Shown: positions 6,444 through 9,995 of the stretch, in pieces
Layout: the number at the start of each line of letters is the position of its first letter
How positions within the stretch are numbered: position 1 is the first letter of the stretch
NCBI GenBank assembly: GCA_023429345.1
Contig: JAEYVB010000070.1
Location: forward strand, 1 to 9,995
DNA length: 9,995 nt
Source: Planctomycetota bacterium
Lineage (GTDB): Bacteria > Planctomycetota > Phycisphaerae > Phycisphaerales > UBA1924
Direction: 5' to 3'
Translations under genes and position numbers: made by a program
Notes under the pieces: generated by a model
What the model was told of the DNA's origin: nothing
What the model saw: the letters and a program-made list of their open reading frames with translations, nothing else
Database searches by the model: none

Positions 6444-7597
6444 TCTTCGAGCAGCTCCGCCGCCAGGGCGAGGTGCCCGTCGGTCAGGTCCGGCTTTGCC
6501 GCGACGATTTCCTTTTTCGCCCGCACCGGGTCGTTGAGGTAGCGGGCGCAGATCACGCCCACCATCAGCCGGACGGTGGGGATCTCCGGGTCCTTGGGAT
6601 ACCCGGCCAGGAAGGTGTCGTACGCCGACAGCGCTGTCGCGTGGTCGCCCGCGGCGAAGAGGGCGTTCGCGATGTCGTACTGCGTCCGCCTCGGCAGCAG
6701 GGCAGCGCCCGGAACCGCGCTGTGCCGCTCCATCAGCGTGCGGTAGGCCGAGGCCGCGGCCGGGGCCTCCCCGGACTCGAGCTTGTCGGCGATCTCGGCC
6801 CGCAGGGCGGCGACGGCATCGATCGAGGCCTCATCCGCGGAGCGGGGCTTGAGGGCCATGTCGGGGTTCTTGCCCGCCAGCTCAGCGCGGCGGCGCTGGT
6901 ACTGCACCTCACGGAACTCGCGCCGCCGCCTGGCCTGCCGAGAAATGGTGAAGAGGTCGTACACCTCGCGTTTGAGGAGCCCCGACCCCAGGAGCGCAGC
7001 GCTGACCGCAGCGCCGTAGCCGTACCCGCCCAGGTGCGCCAGGGTGGCGATGTTCCCGGAGAGGCCGCCCGCCTCCATGAAGAGGTTCCAGGCGATCTGC
7101 CCCCCGATGAACCACCACGCCGGGATCTCGTAGACGCCGATCAGGAAGAAGATCACGACCGTCTTGATCTGCGTCCGCGGGAAGAGGACCAGGTACGCCC
7201 CCGTGACGCCCGCGATCGCCCCCGAGGCGCCGACGACCGGCGCCCCGTTGAAGAGCGCGTGCATCCCGCCGGAGATCGCCGCCCCCAGCAGGTAGAAAGC
7301 GAGGTACCCGATCCGGCCGAGCCGGTCCTCGACGTTGGGTCCGAACACCCACAGGAAGACCATGTTCCCCAGCAGGTGCATGAAGCCGCCGTGGAGGAAC
7401 GCGTACGTCACCAGCGTCCAGACGCGGAAACGTTCCGGATCGAGGATGAGCGGGCCGGCGATCTGTTCGAAGGCATCCCCCGCGAAGCGCTCCGCCACCA
7501 GCCCCGCCAGGAAGACCGCGACGTTCACCGCCACCAGGGCGTGGTTGATCACCGTGGGGCGCGAGAGGGGGCGGTCGGTTCCGATCGGCAGCAGCAC
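6434..7597 (-). CDS. Rhomboid-family intramembrane serine protease with C-terminal TPR-like domain
   Basis: The 387-residue protein has a six-span rhomboid core (about 15-205). Family motifs are clear: HGGFMHLLGNMVFLWVFG (69-86) with the conserved His and Asn, catalytic Ser125 in GASGAIAG, and catalytic His188 in LAHLGGYGYG. This Ser-His dyad cleaves membrane-spanning segments within the bilayer. A basic juxtamembrane stretch (about 219-243, many Arg) suggests this side is cytosolic. Residues 255-387 form a soluble helical region with TPR-like helix pairs (AGDHATALSAYDTFLAGYP), probably for binding partners or substrates. The start is a GTG at 7597; the first membrane span begins about 17 residues later. 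TAGGAT lies six bases upstream and could be a -10 box of a leaderless mRNA, or its AGGA could serve as a weak ribosome binding site. Substrates are unknown. Confidence 0.96.
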   Translation of the reverse strand: MLLPIGTDRPLSRPTVINHALVAVNVAVFLAGLVAERFAGDAFEQIAGPLILDPERFRVWTLVTYAFLHGGFMHLLGNMVFLWVFGPNVEDRLGRIGYLAFYLLGAAISGGMHALFNGAPVVGASGAIAGVTGAYLVLFPRTQIKTVVIFFLIGVYEIPAWWFIGGQIAWNLFMEAGGLSGNIATLAHLGGYGYGAAVSAALLGSGLLKREVYDLFTISRQARRRREFREVQYQRRRAELAGKNPDMALKPRSADEASIDAVAALRAEIADKLESGEAPAAASAYRTLMERHSAVPGAALLPRRTQYDIANALFAAGDHATALSAYDTFLAGYPKDPEIPTVRLMVGVICARYLNDPVRAKKEIVAAKPDLTDGHLALAAELLEELG

Positions 7598-7603
7598 GGC
7601 CCC

Positions 7604-7609
7604 ATCCTA
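7604..7609 (-). promoter_or_regulatory. Possible -10 box TAGGAT for a leaderless rhomboid transcript
   Basis: On the minus strand TAGGAT is followed by six bases (GGGGCC) and then the GTG start. The spacing equals that at the lipoprotein gene. AGGA within it could instead act as a Shine-Dalgarno sequence. No -35 box is seen. Confidence 0.3.
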
Positions 7610-7655
7610 TCTGGAATGCCGCGCCGCCCGCGCGAAAACCGGGTGGCTTCCGCCA

Positions 7656-7684
7656 TTGCGTGACCGGGGGCCTCCCTCTATAGT
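7656..7684 (+). promoter_or_regulatory. Sigma-70-like promoter of the citrate synthase gene
   Basis: TTGCGT (7656-7661) and TATAGT (7679-7684, five of six matches to TATAAT) are separated by exactly 17 bases. Transcription would start near 7691 and give a leader of about 110 bases before the ATG at 7801. In this GC-rich DNA the -10 box stands out. Confidence 0.62.
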
Positions 7685-7690
7685 TCCGCC

Positions 7691-7800
7691 CCTTCCGAAA
7701 GAGGGAGCCCGGGAGTGGGGGAGAGGCCCGGGGTGAGGGACCAAGAGACGAGCGCCCCGGCGGAGGCCGGCGGCAGAACCAACCAAGTCGCGGAGCACGC
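7691..7800 (+). other. Purine-rich leader of citrate synthase, possibly carrying a dispersed repeat
   Basis: The predicted 5' leader is strongly purine-rich at 7701-7742, where two near-copies of a CCCGGG-centred block (7709-7714 and about 7729-7735) alternate with GAG-rich runs. The style recalls the short dispersed repeats often found between genes in GC-rich bacteria. Only this copy is in the window, so that identity is a guess. GGAG at 7792-7795, five bases before the ATG, is a good ribosome binding site. No known riboswitch was recognised. Confidence 0.35.
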
Positions 7801-8985
7801 ATGACCACCGCCGTTGCCGACAAGCCCGCCGGACCACCCGGCCCCCCCAACTTCTCCAAGGGCCTCGAGGGCGTCACCGCCGCCGAGACCCGCATGTCCT
7901 TCATCAACGGCGAGAAGGGCATCCTCGAATACGTCGGCATCCCCATCGACCAGCTCGCCCGCAACAGCACCTTCGAGGAGACGGTCTTCCTCCTCTGGAA
8001 CGGCCGCCTGCCGAAGCGGTCCGAGCTGGACGACTTCCAGCAGGACCTCCGCTCCCGCTACCAGCCCCCCAAGGGCGTCGTCGAGGCCATCCTGAACTGC
8101 CCGAAGGATGCCGAGCCCATGCACGTGCTGCGGACCATGGTCAGCTCCCTGGCCATGTACGACAGCGACCCCAACGAGGTCAAGGACCTGAGCAAGGCCC
8201 GCCAGAAGGCCCTCAACATCCTCGGGCAGATCCCCGCCATCATCGCGACCTTCGACCGCCACCGCCGCGGCCTCCCCATCGTCCCGCCGAAGAAGGACCT
8301 CTCCTTCAGCCAGAACTTCCTCTACATGCTCAACGGCGAGATGCCCACCGAGGCGATGGCCCGGGCCTTCGACGTGTGCATGATCCTCCACGCCGACCAC
8401 GGCCTCAACAACTCGACCTTCGCCTCGCGGGTGATCATCTCGACGCTGAGCGACATGTACTCGGCGCTCACGGGCGCCATCGGCTCCCTCCGCGGCCCCC
8501 TGCACGGCGGCGCCAACGAGGAGGTCATGGTGATGCTCAACGAGATCCCCAGCCTCGACGCCGTCGAGCCCTACATCATGGACAAGCTCAAGCGGCGCGC
8601 CGAGGGCGCCCGCATCATGGGCTTCGGCCACCGCGTGTACAAGACGATCGACCCCCGCGCGACCTTCCTCAAGACCTTCAGCAAGCAGATCGCCGCCGAC
8701 ACCGGCAACCTGCCCCTCTACGAGAAGAGCCTGAGGATCGAGCAGGTCATGGAGCGCGAGGTCGGCAGCAAGGGCATCCACCCGAACGTCGACTTCTACT
8801 CCGCGACGACGTACCACTCGATCGGCCTGACGCTCGACCTCTTCACGCCGATGTTCGCCATGAGCCGCACCGCCGGCTGGGCGGGCCACATCATCGAGCA
8901 GCTCAGCGACAACCGCCTCTACCGCCCGACCGCCAAGTACGTCGGCCCCCACGACGCCCCGTACGTGCCGATCGAGAAGAGGTAG
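7801..8985 (+). CDS. gltA: Citrate synthase
   Basis: The 394-residue enzyme condenses oxaloacetate and acetyl-CoA to citrate, the entry step of the TCA cycle, in the cytosol. Catalytic residues are all present: His235 in GPLHGGANEEV, His277 in GFGHRVYKTIDPRA and Asp331 in NVDFYSATTY, corresponding to the His-His-Asp triad of the family. LHADHGLNNSTFASRV (196-211) and the SRTAGW motif with Arg356 bind substrates. Its length and lack of a long N-terminal domain point to the short, dimeric form rather than the NADH-regulated hexamer of enterobacteria. Close relatives include 2-methylcitrate synthases, which cannot be excluded by eye, but no propionate genes are nearby. Codons end almost always in C or G, as in a highly expressed gene. 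It has its own promoter, a GGAG ribosome binding site and its own terminator. Confidence 0.97.
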   Translation: MTTAVADKPAGPPGPPNFSKGLEGVTAAETRMSFINGEKGILEYVGIPIDQLARNSTFEETVFLLWNGRLPKRSELDDFQQDLRSRYQPPKGVVEAILNCPKDAEPMHVLRTMVSSLAMYDSDPNEVKDLSKARQKALNILGQIPAIIATFDRHRRGLPIVPPKKDLSFSQNFLYMLNGEMPTEAMARAFDVCMILHADHGLNNSTFASRVIISTLSDMYSALTGAIGSLRGPLHGGANEEVMVMLNEIPSLDAVEPYIMDKLKRRAEGARIMGFGHRVYKTIDPRATFLKTFSKQIAADTGNLPLYEKSLRIEQVMEREVGSKGIHPNVDFYSATTYHSIGLTLDLFTPMFAMSRTAGWAGHIIEQLSDNRLYRPTAKYVGPHDAPYVPIEKR

Positions 8986-8990
8986 CGGGG

Positions 8991-9019
8991 CAAAGGGCCA
9001 AAGAACAAAGGGCCAAAGA
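8991..9019 (+). repeat. Tandem duplication of a 14-base unit, period 15
   Basis: CAAAGGGCCAAAGA occurs at 8991-9004 and again, exactly, at 9006-9019, with one base between. It starts five bases after the citrate synthase stop and is A-rich compared with its surroundings. Function unknown; slippage duplication in the 3' UTR is the simplest explanation. Confidence 0.85.
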
Positions 9020-9045
9020 GCAGATTGCCAGATGGCAAATGAAGG

Positions 9046-9080
9046 CAGGGCCCCGGAATGTCCCGGGGCCCTGTTTGTTT
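9046..9080 (+). terminator. Intrinsic terminator of the citrate synthase gene
   Basis: CAGGGCCCCGG (9046-9056) pairs perfectly with CCGGGGCCCTG (9063-9073) around a 6-base loop. It is followed at once by TTTGTTT (9074-9080). An 11-pair GC stem plus U-tract is the textbook form, and its position about 60 bases after the stop fits. Confidence 0.93.
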
Positions 9081-9183
9081 CGGGGTCCTGCCTCTCGCCG
9101 CGGCGCGATGTGTCCGGGAGGGGTGCCCCGGCTATTGCGCCGCGGCCGCTTCGCGGCGTCGAACCGATTTCCGGAGCCCTCGG

Positions 9184-9378
9184 TCCCGCGCAGAACTTGC
9201 CACAATCCTCTCCCGCGCGTGGCAAATCCTGTCCCGCGCTGCCTGGATTCCCTCCCGCAATGCCTGGATTCTCTCCCGCGCTGCCTGGATTCCCTCCCGC
9301 GCTGCCTGGATCCTCTCCCGCAATGCCTGGATTCTCCCCCGCGCGTGGCCACCCCTGTCCCGTTTTGTCACGATCCTC
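9184..9378 (+). repeat. Tandem array with 21-base period (eight in-phase units plus degenerate edges)
   Basis: A TCCCGC-type core recurs at 9211, 9232, 9253, 9274, 9295, 9316, 9337 and 9358, always 21 bases apart; a further partial unit begins at 9184. Interior units have the core, then GCTGCCTGGATT or AATGCCTGGATT, then CCC or CTC. Units at 9232 and 9274 are identical, as are those at 9253 and 9316. The units at 9211 and 9337 share a different middle, GCGTGGC, so the array has matching end units. A 7-base inverted repeat TTGCCAC/GTGGCAA (9197-9203, 9219-9225) sits at the left edge. Substitutions between units change amino acids in the frames inspected, so coding constraint is not evident. 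Confidence 0.92.
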
Positions 9379-9448
9379 CGCGACCGATGCGGCAGATCCT
9401 GCGCTGAAACCCTCCTGAGAACGCCGTGGCACCCCCGCCCCCTTCCCA

Positions 9449-9481
9449 CCCCCTCCCCGCCCCCTCCCCGGCCCCTCCCCG
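9449..9481 (+). repeat. C-rich 11-base tandem repeat with G-quadruplex potential on the minus strand
   Basis: CCCCCTCCCCG occurs twice in a row (9449-9459, 9460-9470), followed by GCCCCTCCCCG (9471-9481). The surrounding 9431-9482 is nearly all C and T on the plus strand. The minus strand therefore has many runs of four or five G separated by one or two bases, the pattern that folds into G-quadruplexes. It lies 40 bases upstream of the rpsU promoter. Confidence 0.85.
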
Positions 9482-9520
9482 GCCACCGGGCGTCCCCTCG
9501 GCCCCCCCGGGGGCCCCCGG

Positions 9521-9551
9521 TTGACTTCCCCCATGGCGGCGCTTTACTAAT
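9521..9551 (+). promoter_or_regulatory. Promoter of rpsU
   Basis: TTGACT (9521-9526) matches the -35 consensus at five of six bases. TACTAAT (9545-9551) follows after 18 bases and would serve as the -10 box. The predicted start near 9557 gives a leader of about 53 bases. A second possible -10, extended type TGGTATACC (9577-9585), lies downstream without a -35 box. Confidence 0.52.
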
Positions 9552-9609
9552 GCCCCTCCCCTGCCCCGCGGCCGGGTGGTATACCTACCTATTTGGAGCA
9601 CCCTCCCTC

Positions 9610-9828
9610 ATGGCGATCCGGATCAAGTCCCGAAGCGGCGAATCCACCGAGCAGATGATGCGCCGCTTCAAGAAGCTCTGCGAGAAAGAGGGCCTCACCA
9701 AGGACATCAAGCGCAAGGAGTTCTACGAGAAGCCCTCCGAGCGCCGCCGCCGGGCCGCCCGCAAGTCCATGAACCGCCGCCTCAAGACCGAGATGGGGCC
9801 CCCGATCCGCGAGAAGAAGATCGCCTGA
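9610..9828 (+). CDS. rpsU: 30S ribosomal protein bS21
   Basis: The 72-residue product is small, very basic and has the family layout: a short strand, then helix MMRRFKKLCEKEGL (15-28), then KRKEFYEKPSERRRRAARKSMNRRLK (34-59). bS21 sits on the 30S platform near the anti-Shine-Dalgarno end of 16S rRNA and helps mRNA binding during initiation. The ATG at 9610 is chosen by family length; the frame stays open far upstream, but only through tandem repeats. GGAG (9595-9598) lies 11 bases before the ATG, longer than the usual 5-9. It is probably monocistronic, with its own promoter upstream and three hairpins downstream. Confidence 0.96.
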   Translation: MAIRIKSRSGESTEQMMRRFKKLCEKEGLTKDIKRKEFYEKPSERRRRAARKSMNRRLKTEMGPPIREKKIA

Positions 9829-9837
9829 GCCCGCCCC

Positions 9838-9928
9838 GAGCGGTCCTTCGCGGGACCCTCGCCCCTGAATCGCAACGCGGGCTCGCCGGTTCTGGCGGGC
9901 CCGCTGTCACAAAGGGCCGGCAAGGCCC
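9838..9928 (+). terminator. Three consecutive hairpins after rpsU
   Basis: Stem one pairs 9838-9846 with 9853-9860 (8 pairs, one bulged C). Stem two pairs 9877-9887 with 9894-9904 (11 pairs, one G-U, loop GGTTCT) and is the strongest. Stem three pairs 9914-9918 with 9924-9928. None is followed by a U-tract, so they may stabilise the rpsU mRNA end or cause weak or factor-dependent termination. Confidence 0.45.
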
Positions 9929-9959
9929 CACGCCTGTAAAAACCCCCGGAGTCGCCCCC

Positions 9960-9995
9960 GTGCCAACGTGCGAAACCCTGCGTGCCCTTCTGGCC
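9960..9995 (+). CDS. Possible start of a further gene, cut by the window edge
   Basis: A GTG at 9960 opens 12 codons (MPTCETLRALLA) up to the end of the window. GGAG at 9948-9951 lies eight bases upstream, and A-rich TGTAAAAA at 9935-9942 could be a -10 region. Twelve codons are too few to identify a product, and the reading frame could be chance. Confidence 0.27.
   Translation, partial: MPTCETLRALLA

Larger units (their letters stand above)
8986..9609 (+). other. Gene-free region between citrate synthase and rpsU
   Basis: No credible gene is found in these 624 bases. In order they hold a 14-base direct duplication, the gltA terminator, a GC-rich stretch with a 7-pair stem (9138-9144 with 9152-9158), the 21-base-period array, a C-rich 11-base tandem repeat and the rpsU promoter. 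All frames across the array stay open because its period is a multiple of three and lacks stops, so long reading frames here mean little. Confidence 0.8.

Noticed and set aside
9152..9180. GGTTCGACGCC on the minus strand, resembling a tRNA T-arm.
   Set aside because: No acceptor, D-arm or anticodon arm can be built around it at the right spacing.
9184..9378. Possible CRISPR array.
   Set aside because: The period is only 21 bases and nearly the whole unit is conserved, so there are no unique spacers; no cas genes are nearby.
9132..9449. Minus-strand 105-codon frame with heptad pattern (RIQALRE, RIQAARE), resembling a coiled-coil protein.
   Set aside because: The heptads follow automatically from a 21-base DNA period. 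Differences between units are not biased to silent positions, all other frames are open too, and the start is not supported by a ribosome binding site.
7678..9534. Minus-strand 618-codon frame opposite citrate synthase.
   Set aside because: It is a mirror of the C/G-ending codons of citrate synthase. The plus-strand protein has all catalytic motifs, while this translation is low-complexity with no domain.
9058..9609. In-frame upstream extension of rpsU starting at 9058, giving a 256-residue product.
   Set aside because: bS21 is about 60-75 residues. The extension runs from inside the gltA terminator loop through the 21-base array and the promoter, and stays open only because the repeats lack stops.

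Overview
The window is GC-rich chromosomal DNA from a free-living bacterium. The mix of genes suggests a planctomycete, most likely of the Phycisphaerae: a large multi-PAS hybrid sensor kinase, a rhomboid protease with a C-terminal helical domain, a dimer-type citrate synthase, a 72-residue bS21, several starts without a Shine-Dalgarno sequence, and unfamiliar exported proteins. The lineage is inferred from style, not from a marker gene. I see no insertion sequence, phage gene, CRISPR array, rRNA or tRNA.

Layout. (1) 1-3331, plus strand: the 3' part of a hybrid histidine kinase (four PAS domains, HisKA, HATPase, receiver), followed after one base by a NarL/FixJ-type response regulator. This is a two-gene signalling operon that ends at a strong hairpin at 3506-3535. 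(2) 6140-3564, minus strand: a secreted low-complexity/coiled-coil protein, then, 45 bases on, a lipoprotein whose C-terminal ~115 residues look like a JAB/JAMM metallopeptidase domain. (3) 6285-6428, plus strand: a 47-residue single-span membrane protein with a His-rich N-terminus. It converges on (4) a rhomboid protease on the minus strand (7597-6434). The two stop codons lie inside one perfect palindrome. (5) 7656-9080, plus strand: promoter, leader, citrate synthase and a textbook intrinsic terminator. (6) 8986-9609: a long gene-free stretch with a 15-base-period duplication, the terminator, a 21-base-period tandem array, a C-rich 11-base tandem repeat and a promoter. (7) 9610-9828: rpsU (bS21), followed by three hairpins and a possible start of another gene at the window edge.

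How it fits together. The kinase and regulator very likely work as a pair, but the signal and target genes are not visible. The two minus-strand exported proteins may act together in the envelope, and the JAMM-like signature is the most informative new clue there. Citrate synthase and rpsU are separate housekeeping units. Three starts (5066 minus, 6285 plus, 7597 minus) have a TANNNT box 6-7 bases upstream and no convincing Shine-Dalgarno sequence, which suggests leaderless mRNAs. Citrate synthase, rpsU and the secreted protein carry GGAG-type ribosome binding sites.

No single new defence or mobile system is evident. The best leads are the JAMM-like lipoprotein with its secreted partner, the His-rich mini-membrane protein, the 21-base array and the possible leaderless promoters.
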